Positions 52,577 to 60,963 of a stretch of 64,000 nt of DNA are shown piece by piece (position 1 is the stretch's first letter; each line of letters begins with the position of its first letter). The notes under the pieces are model-generated. The model was not told the DNA's origin. It did no database searches and was given only the letters and a program-made list of their open reading frames with translations. Where the stretch lies: the NCBI GenBank assembly GCA_963846475.1, contig CAWJVZ010000004.1:3658001-3722000 (forward strand), given 5' to 3'. The DNA comes from DASWJZ01 sp963846475 (GTDB lineage: Bacteria; Pseudomonadota; Alphaproteobacteria; Rhizobiales; Afifellaceae). The translations under genes and the position numbers were made by a program.

Positions 52577-53428
52577 ATGAAAGTGGAAACCACCGAAGAA
52601 TTACGGCAGCATTTCAAAGCCATTCCTTGGGCGTCGTTCGGACGACAAACGCCTGTGTCCAAACTGGCGCGATCGATTGTGCCGGTCGGCAATCTTCCGA
52701 AGGATCGCGTTACGGGTGGCCCCGGAACTATCTTGGCCACGTCAAGGGAGGAAGGATGGGAAGATCAGGTTATGGACATCGAGGGTACCGCGTTCCAAGT
52801 CGGTCGAGGCAAACTCGTCACGTGCTGGCATGTATGTGAAGCTCTTCAGGTCAAGGAAGGACTCGCCTATCTCATGGCGACATCTCTCCAAGGCAACATG
52901 CTGAAAAGCACATATTGCGAGATTGTCACGAAGCACAGCTTCATTGACGTGCGCTTAAATAAGGGAAACAAGGAAGTCGATGTCGGAATGCTAATTGCTC
53001 CCGCAAAAAACTCAGCTGAGTTCACATACGATATTCCGCCGGTGGTGTGGGGGGACTCTACCGCACTCGGCGTCGGTGATCGCATATTGATAGGTGGATT
53101 CCCACTCGGACGCTCGATGTTTTTAGCACCAGCAACAAATCGGGGGATCGTACAGCCGGCATTCTATGAGGGGATCGTTAGCGCAATAGTTCCGGCTACG
53201 AGGAACACCGAAACACGCATACTTCAGCTCAGCTCTATGGCCCTGGGCGGCATCAGCGGAGGCGTAGTGTGTGAACCCGATACGGGTCGCGTTGTCGGCA
53301 TGGTTACGTCTGGATTGGAAACCTCCGATGGACGCGAGCTACCGATCACATATGCGATACCGAGCGAGGTACTCGAGCCCTATACTGCAGCAATAAATTT
53401 TGAGGTCGAAGGAAAAGTTTGGCGGTAA
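52577..53428 (+). CDS. Trypsin-like serine protease, A/T-rich
   Basis: 283 residues from ATG 52577. Chymotrypsin-type triad: H85 in GRGKLVTCWHVCEAL, D135 in KEVDVGMLI and S227 in MALGGISGGVV (GISGG in place of GDSGG). No signal peptide, so it is probably cytoplasmic. Base composition and codon use are much less GC-rich than in flanking genes, with many A/T-ending codons, pointing to recent acquisition. Intracellular trypsin-like proteins of this kind occur alone or in defence-type gene sets; no partner gene is seen here apart from the convergent DUF1902 gene. Confidence 0.8.
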   Translation: MKVETTEELRQHFKAIPWASFGRQTPVSKLARSIVPVGNLPKDRVTGGPGTILATSREEGWEDQVMDIEGTAFQVGRGKLVTCWHVCEALQVKEGLAYLMATSLQGNMLKSTYCEIVTKHSFIDVRLNKGNKEVDVGMLIAPAKNSAEFTYDIPPVVWGDSTALGVGDRILIGGFPLGRSMFLAPATNRGIVQPAFYEGIVSAIVPATRNTETRILQLSSMALGGISGGVVCEPDTGRVVGMVTSGLETSDGRELPITYAIPSEVLEPYTAAINFEVEGKVWR

Positions 53429-53438
53429 GAGCATTCAT

Positions 53439-53669
53439 TCAGGCTGCGAATTCGGCTTCGCGCAACGCTGTGATCTGCAGAAACAACGAAGCGGGATCCA
53501 CGCCTGGATGATTGTCGGGCAGCAGGTCGATCGCCAGGGCGGAGATCTTTGCCAAGAGCTCGTCCAAGGTCGGAGCATCCGCCGCCGCCGGAATGTCGTC
53601 GCAGTGTCCGCTCCAGACCGCTGCCTCGTCGTCCCAGACGGCGGATATGGTGAAAATCACCGGCTTCAT
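53439..53669 (-). CDS. DUF1902 domain protein (HicB-like)
   Basis: 76 residues: FTISAVWDDEAAVWSGHCDD-IPAA, then APTLDELLAKISALAIDLLP. This is the DUF1902 fold, related to HicB-type antitoxin domains. No HicA-like toxin lies next to it, so it is an orphan; it converges on the protease gene with a gap of 10 bp. Confidence 0.82.
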   Translation of the reverse strand: MKPVIFTISAVWDDEAAVWSGHCDDIPAAADAPTLDELLAKISALAIDLLPDNHPGVDPASLFLQITALREAEFAA

Positions 53670-53772
53670 TGGCGCTCCGTCACCTCATCTCATGTCCTGC
53701 GCATGTGCGCCGTAGACCATGGCGCATGTAGCATATCGAGTCTCGCAACAGGAGCGTTAGCAGGCTCGCGGC

Positions 53773-54078
53773 CTATTCCTCCGGCTCGGTGGTGAAGAGG
53801 AGTGGATAGCCCGCCTTGCGGCCGGCGTCGGTTGCACGCGTGGCCTTCGTCTCGGCGATGTCCTTGGCGTAGACCGCCACCACGCAGGCGCCCCGCTGGT
53901 GGGCGGTGATCATCACCCGGTAGGCCTGGTCCTCGCTCATATGGAATTCCGCCTTGAGCACCCGGACCACGAAGTCGCGCGGCGTGAAGTCGTCGTTGAC
54001 GAGAATGACCTTGTGCAGCGGCGGCCGTTTCGTCTTCGGCCTGGCCTTTGTGCGAGGCGTGGTGGCGATGTCGCCCAT
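53773..54078 (-). CDS. clpS: ATP-dependent Clp protease adaptor ClpS
   Basis: 101 residues. A flexible, basic N-terminus is followed by the ClpS core: HKVILVNDDFTPRDFVVRVL, with the N-degron pocket residues in NDDFTP and the AHQRGACVVAVYAKDIAETK helix-strand. ClpS delivers N-end-rule substrates to ClpAP. The alphaproteobacterial genome often has two clpS genes; no clpA gene is adjacent here. Confidence 0.95.
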   Translation of the reverse strand: MGDIATTPRTKARPKTKRPPLHKVILVNDDFTPRDFVVRVLKAEFHMSEDQAYRVMITAHQRGACVVAVYAKDIAETKATRATDAGRKAGYPLLFTTEPEE

Positions 54079-54157
54079 CGGCAGCTCAATCCAATTCCGT
54101 CCCGCGTTGACCCGTCAGAGCCGCGGCGGCAAGGTCCGCATGACCATAGGAGTTCCG

Positions 54158-54955
54158 ATGACGCTTGAGAACAAGGTCACGATCGTCACCGGCGGCGCCA
54201 AGGGCATCGGTCTCGCCATCGCCAGGCGCTTCGCTAGCCAAGGCGCGCGCGTCGTCGTCGCGGACGTCAACGAGGATGCCGGCAGCCGCGCCGTCGAGGA
54301 GATCGGCGCGCTAGGCGCGGTGCGCTTCGTGCGCTGCGACGTCGGCGACCGCGCCGAGGTGGAGAACCTCGTCGCCTCGACGCTGCAGGCCTGGGGCTCC
54401 ATCGACGTGCTGGTCAACAATGCCGGCATCGTCCACGGCGCCGATTTCCTGGAAATCTCCGAGGCGGATTTCGATCGCGTCCTCCGCGTCAATCTGAAGG
54501 GCACCTTCCTGGTCGGCCAGGCGGTCGCGCGGCAGATGGTGGCGCAGGTGCAGGAGGGCGGCGCGCCCGGCGCCATCGTCAACATGAGCTCGGTCAACGC
54601 CGTCTTCGCGATCGCCAACCAGGTGCCCTATTCGGTCTCCAAGGGCGGCGTGAACCAGCTGACCAAGGTGATGGCGCTGGCGCTGGCGCCGCACGGCATC
54701 CGCGTCAACGCCATCGGCCCGGGCTCGATCGTGACCGACATGCTGGCATCGGTGAACGCCAACCCCGAGGCAAGGCACCGGCTCCTGTCGCGCACGCCGC
54801 TCGGCCGCATCGGCGACCCCGCGGAGATCGCCGCGATCGCCGCCTTCCTCGCCTCCGACGAGGCGAGCTACATCACCGGCCAGACGATCTACGCCGACGG
54901 CGGCCGGCTGCCGCTGAACTACACGGTGCCGGTGCGGGAGGCCCAAAACTCCTGA
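54158..54955 (+). CDS. Short-chain dehydrogenase/reductase (SDR)
   Basis: 265 residues from ATG 54158 (AGGAG 6-10 nt upstream). Classical SDR: cofactor loop TGGAKGIGLAIA (residues 11-22), NNAGIV, catalytic S in VNMSSVNAVF and the YSVSK active site, ending with SYITGQTIYADGGRLPLNYT. An acidic residue after the second strand (VVADVNED) suggests NAD+ preference. Substrate unknown. Confidence 0.9.
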   Translation: MTLENKVTIVTGGAKGIGLAIARRFASQGARVVVADVNEDAGSRAVEEIGALGAVRFVRCDVGDRAEVENLVASTLQAWGSIDVLVNNAGIVHGADFLEISEADFDRVLRVNLKGTFLVGQAVARQMVAQVQEGGAPGAIVNMSSVNAVFAIANQVPYSVSKGGVNQLTKVMALALAPHGIRVNAIGPGSIVTDMLASVNANPEARHRLLSRTPLGRIGDPAEIAAIAAFLASDEASYITGQTIYADGGRLPLNYTVPVREAQNS

Positions 54956-55018
54956 CAGAAGGCTGTCAGGAGGGCTGTGCGAAATGGGACGCGTCGCTCG
55001 ATCACAGGAGACGCTGAC

Positions 55019-55399
55019 ATGAACACCCAAACGCCCGACAATGCCGCCATCTGGTTCGAAATCCCGGTCACCGACATGGAGCGTGCCAAGAGTTTTTACG
55101 GCGCGGTGCTGCGCACCAGTTTCATGGACGACGACACCGGCCCGAACCCGATGGCGATCTTTTCGGTCAAAGACATGAAGGCCGGCGTTTCCGGGCATCT
55201 CTATCCCGGCAAGCCGGCCGCCGACGGCAGCGGCAACACCATCCACCTCGCCGCGCCTGCCCCGCTGGAGGAGACGCTGAAGCGCGTCGGCGAGAACGGC
55301 GGAAAAGTCGTGTCGGAGATCGTGCAGATCCCGCCGGGCCGCTTCGCCTATTGCACCGACCCCGACGGCAACAGCGTCGGCTTCTTCACAAAAGTCTGA
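55019..55399 (+). CDS. VOC family protein (glyoxalase-like)
   Basis: 126 residues from ATG 55019 (AGGAG about 9 nt upstream). One vicinal-oxygen-chelate domain: AAIWFEIPVTDMERAKSFYG at the start and RFAYCTDPDGNSVGFFTKV at the end. Many such proteins are paired with YafY-type regulators as here, 8 nt downstream. Role unknown, possibly detoxification or binding of a small ligand. Confidence 0.9.
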   Translation: MNTQTPDNAAIWFEIPVTDMERAKSFYGAVLRTSFMDDDTGPNPMAIFSVKDMKAGVSGHLYPGKPAADGSGNTIHLAAPAPLEETLKRVGENGGKVVSEIVQIPPGRFAYCTDPDGNSVGFFTKV

Positions 55400-55407
55400 G
55401 GCGGCGC

Positions 55408-56115
55408 ATGCGCCGTGCCGACCGCCTCTTCCAGATCGTCCAGTATCTGAGGGGCGGCCGGCTGGTCACCGCCCGCGCGCTCGCCGAGCGGCTGGAGGTT
55501 TCCGAGCGCACGATCTACCGCGACGTGGCCGACCTCGTCGGCTGCGGCGTGCCGATCGATGGCGAGGCGGGCGTCGGCTACATCCTGCGCGCCGGCTTCG
55601 AGCTGCCGCCGCTGATGTTTACGCGCGACGAGCTCGCCGCCCTCACGCTGGGCGCGCGCTTCGTCAAGGCGTGGGGCGGGGCGCGTCTGGCGCTCGCGGC
55701 GGAAGAGGCCCTCGTGAAGATCGCCGCGGTCCTGCCGGAGCCGGAGAGGAACGCGGCCGCCGAGACCAACCTTTTCGCCATGGCCTTCGAGCTGCCCGAC
55801 AGCGCCCGGAAAATTCTCGACCAGCTCGACGCGGCCATCCGCTCCCGCCGCCGGGTCCGCGTCGCCTACCAGGCGCTCGGCGGCGAGCGCACCGAGCGGA
55901 CCTTGCGCCCGCTTGGCCTATACCACTGGGGTAAGGTGTGGACGCTCGCTGCCTGGTGCGAGCTCCGCGACGATTTCCGCAATTTCCGCGCCGACGGCAT
56001 CGTCGATCTTGCCGCGGGCGACCCCTTCCGCCACGAGCCCGGCAAGACGCTCAAGGATTTTCTGCGCTGCATGGCCGAGTGCGGCGAGCCGTCGAGCCCT
56101 GACCTGCGCCCCTGA
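55408..56115 (+). CDS. YafY-type HTH and WYL-domain transcriptional regulator
   Basis: 235 residues. N-terminal DeoR-like HTH (MRRADRLFQIVQYLRGGRLV ... VSERTIYRDVADLVGCGVPI, 1-55) and a C-terminal WYL ligand-binding domain (about 135-205; RRRVRVAYQALGGERTERTL, YHWGKVWTLAAWCEL). It follows the VOC gene by 8 nt and likely controls that small operon. Confidence 0.9.
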   Translation: MRRADRLFQIVQYLRGGRLVTARALAERLEVSERTIYRDVADLVGCGVPIDGEAGVGYILRAGFELPPLMFTRDELAALTLGARFVKAWGGARLALAAEEALVKIAAVLPEPERNAAAETNLFAMAFELPDSARKILDQLDAAIRSRRRVRVAYQALGGERTERTLRPLGLYHWGKVWTLAAWCELRDDFRNFRADGIVDLAAGDPFRHEPGKTLKDFLRCMAECGEPSSPDLRP

Positions 56116-56150
56116 AGTCCTCGCCTGCGCCACGTGCTAGCGTCCGAACC

Positions 56151-56663
56151 GTGAGCCAGGCAATTCGCATACTCGGCATCGACCCCGGGCTGCGCCGCAC
56201 CGGCTGGGGCGTGCTCGACATTTCCGGCTCGCGGCTGTCCTTCGTCGCTGCGGGGACGGTGCGGCCGGACGACCGGCTGCCTCTCGCCGAGCGCCTCTGC
56301 TTGATTCACGACGGGCTGGCAAAGGTGCTGGAGGAATTCTCACCGGACGAGGCGGCGGTGGAGGCGACCTTCGTCAACCGCGACGCCGCGGCGACCTTAA
56401 AACTCGGACAGGCGCGCGGCGTCGCCATGCTCGTGCCGGCGCGCGCCGGCCTTACCGTCGCCGAATACGCTCCCAACGCTGTGAAGAAGACGGTCGTGGG
56501 CGCCGGCCACGCCGAGAAGGAGCAGATCCGCATGATGGTGACGATGCTGCTGCCGCGCGCAAAATTCGATACTGACGATTCCGCCGATGCCCTCGCCGTC
56601 GCCATCTGCCACGCCCACCACCGTGGCGCCGCCGCGCTCAGGGTGGCGGCTGGAATCGGTTGA
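56151..56663 (+). CDS. ruvC: Crossover junction endodeoxyribonuclease RuvC
   Basis: 170 residues from GTG 56151. The catalytic acids are in place: D11 (GIDPGLRRTGWG), E71 (AAVEATFVNRD), D143 and D146 (DDSADALAVAICHAHH). It cuts Holliday junctions moved by RuvAB. The usual ruvC-ruvA-ruvB order is interrupted after this gene by a vapBC module. Confidence 0.97.
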   Translation: MSQAIRILGIDPGLRRTGWGVLDISGSRLSFVAAGTVRPDDRLPLAERLCLIHDGLAKVLEEFSPDEAAVEATFVNRDAAATLKLGQARGVAMLVPARAGLTVAEYAPNAVKKTVVGAGHAEKEQIRMMVTMLLPRAKFDTDDSADALAVAICHAHHRGAAALRVAAGIG

Positions 56664-56707
56664 ATGCGTTTCTGAAACGTTCTATTCTTACCGCGTGAGG
56701 TAAGACC

Positions 56708-56965
56708 ATGAATAGCTCGGCTAAGGTGACATCCAAAGGCCAGGTCACGATACCCAAGCATATCCGGGATCGAACCGGCATTGGGCCGGGAACGACGGTG
56801 ACGTTCGATGACCGCGGCGACGAGGTGGTCATGCGGCGCTTGGTTGGCGGTGTCGGAGGCGGGGTCGATGATCCGGATTTCGAGGCCTATCTGGACCGCG
56901 TGACCGGCACGCTCGACCTGGGAATGAGCACGGACGAGTTCATGCAGCTGCTGCGCGGCGAATGA
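56708..56965 (+). CDS. vapB: AbrB/MazE-type antitoxin, VapB
   Basis: 85 residues. N-terminal swapped-hairpin DNA-binding fold: KVTSKGQVTIPKHIRDRTGI followed by GPGTTVTFDD (residues 5-40); the C-terminal part should bind and inhibit the toxin. GAGGT lies about 7 nt before the ATG. It is 44 bp after ruvC, and its stop overlaps the vapC ATG. Confidence 0.92.
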   Translation: MNSSAKVTSKGQVTIPKHIRDRTGIGPGTTVTFDDRGDEVVMRRLVGGVGGGVDDPDFEAYLDRVTGTLDLGMSTDEFMQLLRGE

Positions 56966-57378
56966 CGGACACGCTCGTCGACACGAACGTCCTGATCGAT
57001 GTCCTGGATTCCGATCCAGATTGGAAGGACTGGTCTCAGCAACAGCTGCGCCGCGGGCGATCTGCAGGAAGCCTAGTCATCAATCCGATCATCTATGCTG
57101 AAATCTCGGCGGCCTATCCGACCCCTCGGCATGCCGACCGCGCCATAAGTCCCGGGATTTACAGGCGAGAGAACCTTCCCTGGGAGGCTGCCTTGAACGC
57201 GGGGCGAGCATACCGCGAATATCGGCGGTCCGGCGGGACAAAACGATCACCGTTGCCGGATTTCTACATCGGTGCCCACGCCGAGCTGAGAAGCTACGCT
57301 CTGCTCACGCGCGATCCGGCGCGCTACCGCCAGTATTTCCCCACCCTGAAGATCATCGCCCCGGACACCCACCCATGA
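56962..57378 (+). CDS. vapC: PIN-domain ribonuclease toxin, VapC
   Basis: 138 residues. The PIN-domain acids are present: D7 (LVDTNVLIDVL), E47 (IYAEISAAY), D100 (LPDFYIGAHA) and D118 (TRDPARY). VapC toxins cut tRNA or rRNA and are held by VapB, which also represses the operon. The start overlaps vapB (ATGA), and the stop overlaps the ruvA ATG (ATGA at 57375-57378). RuvA itself has no clear ribosome site, so its translation may depend on vapC. Confidence 0.92.
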   Translation: MTDTLVDTNVLIDVLDSDPDWKDWSQQQLRRGRSAGSLVINPIIYAEISAAYPTPRHADRAISPGIYRRENLPWEAALNAGRAYREYRRSGGTKRSPLPDFYIGAHAELRSYALLTRDPARYRQYFPTLKIIAPDTHP

Positions 57379-57993
57379 TCGGCAAGCTGAAGGGCACGGT
57401 CAATTCCTTCGGGCCGGACTCGGTGATCCTCGACGTGCACGGCGTCGGCTACCTCGTCCATTGCTCCGCGCGCACGCTGGAAGCCCTGCCGCGGCCGGGC
57501 GAAGCGGCGGTGCTGTCCATCGAGACGCATGTGCGCGAGCAGGAGATAAAGCTGTTCGGCTTTGCCTCCGACCTGGAGCGCGAATGGTTCCGCCTGCTTC
57601 TCCTCGTCCAGGGAGTCGGCGCCAAGGTGGCGCTGTCCGTGCTCGGCACGCTCAGGCCGGGTGACCTCGCCTCCGCCATCGCCCTGCAGGACAAGGCGAT
57701 GATCGCCCGCTCGCCCGGCGTCGGCCCGAAAGTGGCGGCGCGCATCTGCACGGAGCTGAAGGACAAGGCGCCGGCGCTCTCCGGCCTCGACTTCGAACGT
57801 GGTGCGGCTGCAGGCCGATCTCGGCGACAAGGTCGCGCCGCGCCCCGCCGCGGAGGCGGTATCCGCCCTGGTCAATCTCGGCTATGCCCAAGTGCAGGCT
57901 TCCGCCGCGATCGCCGCGGCGATGCAGGAGGCCGGCGACGGCGCCGAGACCGCCCGGCTCATCCGCCTCGGACTCCGGGAGCTTAGCCGGTGA
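57375..57993 (+). CDS. ruvA: Holliday junction branch migration protein RuvA, one-base insertion near 57795
   Basis: N-terminal domain starting MIGKLKGTVNSFGPDSVILD, helix-hairpin-helix part LLLVQGVGAKVALSVL and ARSPGVGPKVAARICTELKD. After LSGLDF an extra base at about 57795 shifts the frame; the C-terminal domain III (KVAPRPAAEAVSALVNLGYA) continues to 57993. Correcting one base gives 205 residues, the standard length. The insertion is probably a sequence error. The stop overlaps ruvB (GTGA). Confidence 0.94.
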
Positions 57994-59034
57994 GCCCGCC
58001 GCGCCTCGTCGCCGCCGAACCCCGCGGCGAGGACCACGACGCCTCGCTGCAGGCCGCAGCGGCTCGCCGATTTCGTCGGCCAGGCCAAGGCGCGCGCCAA
58101 TCTGCAGGTCTTCATCGACGCGGCGCGCGGGCGGGCCGAAGCGCTCGATCACGTCCTCTTCGTCGGCCCGCCCGGCCTCGGCAAGACCACGTTGGCGCAA
58201 ATCGTGGCGCGCGAGCTCGGCGTGAATTTCCGCGCCACTTCCGGGCCGGTGATCGTCAAGGCCGGCGACCTCGCGGCGCTGCTCACCAATCTGGAGGACC
58301 GCGACGTCCTCTTCATCGACGAGATCCACCGGCTCAACCCGGCGGTCGAAGAGATCCTCTATCCGGCCATGGAGGACTACCAGCTCGACCTCATCATCGG
58401 CGAGGGGCCGGCGGCGCGTTCCGTGCGCATCGACCTGTCGAAATTCACGCTGATCGGCGCGACGACCCGCCTTGGCCTGCTCACCACGCCGCTCCGCGAC
58501 CGCTTCGGCATTCCCATTCGCCTCGATTTCTACACCGACGCCGAGCTGGAGCTGATCGTGCGGCGCGGCGCGCGCATCCTCGGCGCCCCGATCACCGATA
58601 CCGGCGCCAAGGAAATCGCCCGCCGCTCGCGGGGCACGCCGCGGGTCGCGGGCCGGCTGCTGCGGCGCGTCCGCGATTTCGCCGCGGTAGACGGCGACGA
58701 AACCATCACCGACGCGCTCGCCGACAAGGCGCTCTTGGCGCTGGAGGTCGACGCGCGCGGCCTCGATTCGCTCGACCGCCGCTATCTCTCCATGATCGCC
58801 CGGAATTTCGGCGGCGGGCCGGTCGGCATCGAGACGATCTCCGCCGCCTTATCGGAGCCGCGCGACGCCATCGAGGACATCGTCGAGCCTTACCTCATCC
58901 AGCAGGGCTTCGTGCAGCGCACGCCGCGCGGCCGGCTGCTCACGCCAAAGGCCTTCTCCCATCTCGGCCTCGCCGCGCCGGCGCAGGTCACCGTCGCTCA
59001 GGCAAACCTCTTCGCCGACGATCAGGATGTCTGA
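57990..59034 (+). CDS. ruvB: Holliday junction ATPase RuvB, one-base insertion near 58053
   Basis: From GTG 57990; an extra base at about 58053 moves the frame after DASL, where RPQRLADFVGQAKARANLQV is expected. The rest is intact: Walker A GPPGLGKTTLAQ, Walker B DVLFIDEIHRLNP, sensor IGATTRLGLLTTPLRDRFGI and the winged-helix C-terminus PRGRLLTPKAFSHLG. Restored length 347 residues, normal for RuvB. Probably a sequence error rather than a null gene. Confidence 0.95.
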
Positions 59035-59476
59035 TGCCGATCCGCTCGCCGGCCGGCTGATCGGCGCCGGCCACGAGCTCCTGCAGCGCGTCTATTTCGA
59101 GGACACCGATTTCTCCGGCCGCGTCTACCACGCCCGCTATCTGCACTTCATGGAGCGGGGCAGGTCGGACTATCTCCGCCTGCTCGGCGTCCACCACCGC
59201 GAGCTCGCGGCGGAAGGAACGGCCCTCGCGGTACGGCGCATGGAGATCGAATTCCTGAGAGCGGCTGCTATCGACGACGTGCTGACGATCCGCACCAGAC
59301 CCAGCCATGTGGGCGGTGCGCGCGTGGAACTCGCTCAGGAGATTTGGCGCGACGGCGAGTGCCTGGTGACCGCCGCGGTCACCGTCGCCCTGATCGGGCC
59401 GGGAGGGCGCGCGCTGCGGCTGCCGCCCATCATTCGTGCGGCGTTCGGGGCAGGCGTGGTCAGGCCGGACAGCTGA
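59027..59476 (+). CDS. ybgC: Tol-Pal system acyl-CoA thioesterase YbgC
   Basis: 149 residues, hot-dog fold. Active-site motif YFEDTDFSGRVYHARYLHFM (about 23-42) with the catalytic Asp, and MEIEFLRAAAIDDVLTIRTR. It hydrolyses short acyl-CoAs or acts in phospholipid metabolism and regularly heads the tol-pal cluster. Overlaps ruvB by 8 nt. Confidence 0.95.
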   Translation: MSDADPLAGRLIGAGHELLQRVYFEDTDFSGRVYHARYLHFMERGRSDYLRLLGVHHRELAAEGTALAVRRMEIEFLRAAAIDDVLTIRTRPSHVGGARVELAQEIWRDGECLVTAAVTVALIGPGGRALRLPPIIRAAFGAGVVRPDS

Positions 59477-59591
59477 TCGCGGCCGGCACGACCGGCCTTT
59501 CCGGAGCGACTGCGGCCAGGGCGGTGGAGACGACCACCAGCGTGGCCAGCGCGAGCGTCGCGGCAATGAGGGTGTCGAGCTGCAATCGCAT
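59460..59591 (-). CDS. Possible 43-residue membrane or exported peptide
   Basis: From ATG 59591: MRLQLDTLIAATLALATLVV then a short tail with AVAPERPVVPAAISCPA. One strong hydrophobic stretch, no good ribosome site, and a 17-nt overlap with ybgC on the other strand. It may be real or a chance ORF. Confidence 0.3.
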   Translation of the reverse strand: MRLQLDTLIAATLALATLVVVSTALAAVAPERPVVPAAISCPA

Positions 59592-59797
59592 CGGCCTGGT
59601 CCTGCTGGGCCCCCCAGCTGAAGCTGCCTCAACGCGTTGAGATTCCAATCGTTCCCGCGGCCGTTGCAGCTTCCTGGTCACGCTCCGTTAACCATGGGAT
59701 GCTCAAGTGGCGATGAGGCGCGCCTCCTTGCGGGCCGCGCTTTGGACACATTCCGCGGCCACAAGCCGCCCAGATCGGAAGCGGGCGATCCACTCTC
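59477..59797. other. Intergenic region before tolQ with a CtrA half-site
   Basis: 321 bp between ybgC and tolQ. It holds the possible small peptide on the minus strand and, at 59688-59695, TTAACCAT, the strong half of the CtrA motif without the second half at the right spacing. No RNA or repeat was recognised. A tolQ promoter is expected here. Confidence 0.4.
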
Positions 59798-60511
59798 ATG
59801 AATGAAGTCATTCAGGCCGGATTGGCCGAGCCGGCGGGGAGCTTTTCCCTGCTTGCGCTGTTCTGGCAGGCCCATATCGTCGTCAAGCTGGTGATCGTCG
59901 GCCTGCTGGCGGCGTCGGTGTGGTGCTGGGCGATCATCGTCGACAAGCTCCTCCTCTATGCTCGCACGCGGCGGCAGATCGACCAGTTCGAGACCGTGTT
60001 CTGGTCGGGGCAGTCGCTGGAGCAGCTCTACCAGCAGGTCTCGCAGAAGGACACGCACGGCGTGGCGGCGCTGTTCGTGACGGCGATGCGCGAATGGAAG
60101 CGCACCTACGAGTCGGGTGTCCGCTCGCTGCACGGCCTTTCCGGCCGCATCGACCGGGTCATGGATGTCACGCTCGCCCGCGAGGTCGATCGGCTGGAGC
60201 GGCGGCTCCTGGTGCTCGCCACCGTCGGCTCGGCCGGGCCGTTCATCGGCCTGTTCGGCACCGTCTGGGGCATCATGACGTCGTTCCAGGCCATTGCGGC
60301 GTCGAAGAACACCAACCTTTCCGTCGTGGCGCCGGGCATCGCCGAGGCGCTGCTCGCCACCGCGCTCGGCCTTCTCGCCGCCATCCCCGCAGTGATGTTC
60401 TACAACAAGTTCTCCTCGCAGGTGTCGCGGCTGGCCACCCGCATGGAGGGCTTTTCCGACGAGTTCGCCGCCATCCTGTCGCGGCAGATCGACGAGCGGA
60501 ACGCCGCCTGA
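59798..60511 (+). CDS. tolQ: Tol-Pal system protein TolQ
   Basis: 237 residues with three membrane spans (about 17-40, 140-165, 180-205). Core motif LLVLATVGSAGPFIGLFGTV and SKNTNLSVVAPGIAEALLAT. TolQ forms the proton channel with TolR that energises TolA. Its stop overlaps the tolR ATG (TGATG). Confidence 0.97.
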   Translation: MNEVIQAGLAEPAGSFSLLALFWQAHIVVKLVIVGLLAASVWCWAIIVDKLLLYARTRRQIDQFETVFWSGQSLEQLYQQVSQKDTHGVAALFVTAMREWKRTYESGVRSLHGLSGRIDRVMDVTLAREVDRLERRLLVLATVGSAGPFIGLFGTVWGIMTSFQAIAASKNTNLSVVAPGIAEALLATALGLLAAIPAVMFYNKFSSQVSRLATRMEGFSDEFAAILSRQIDERNAA

Positions 60512-60960
60512 TGGGCGTCACCCCCGCCTCCCAGGTCGCCGCCGCCCGCCGCCACAAGCCGCGGCGCCGCCATTCGCCGATGGCCGAGATCAACGTGACG
60601 CCGTTCGTCGACGTCATGCTGGTGCTCCTCATCATCTTCATGGTCGCGGCGCCGCTGCTCACCGTCGGCGTGCCCATCGACCTGCCGGAGACGCAGGCCA
60701 AGCCGATGGAGGGCGATACCGAGCCGATCACCGTCTCCATCGAGCCGGACGGCAAGATTTTTCTGCAGGACGCGGAGATCGAGGCGGACCGGCTGGTTAC
60801 GACGCTGCAGGCGATCGCTCGGAACGGCCTCGACGAGCGCATCTTCGTGCGTGGCGATCGGGACGCCGAATACGGCACGATCATGCGCGTCATGGGCCGG
60901 CTCAACGCAGCCGGTTACCGGCGGATCGGGTTGGTCACGCTCGAGGAGACGGACAGCTGA
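60511..60960 (+). CDS. tolR: Tol-Pal system protein TolR
   Basis: 149 residues: basic N-terminus, one span with the proton-conducting aspartate (EINVTPFVDVMLVLLIIFMV, about 27-46), then a periplasmic domain ending YRRIGLVTLEETD. It partners TolQ. One base of overlap with tolQ, and 3 bp to tolA. Confidence 0.97.
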   Translation: MGVTPASQVAAARRHKPRRRHSPMAEINVTPFVDVMLVLLIIFMVAAPLLTVGVPIDLPETQAKPMEGDTEPITVSIEPDGKIFLQDAEIEADRLVTTLQAIARNGLDERIFVRGDRDAEYGTIMRVMGRLNAAGYRRIGLVTLEETDS

Positions 60961-60963
60961 GCG

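Noticed and set aside
53439..53669. HicAB toxin-antitoxin system
   Set aside because: Only the HicB-like DUF1902 protein is present; no HicA-sized gene adjoins it.
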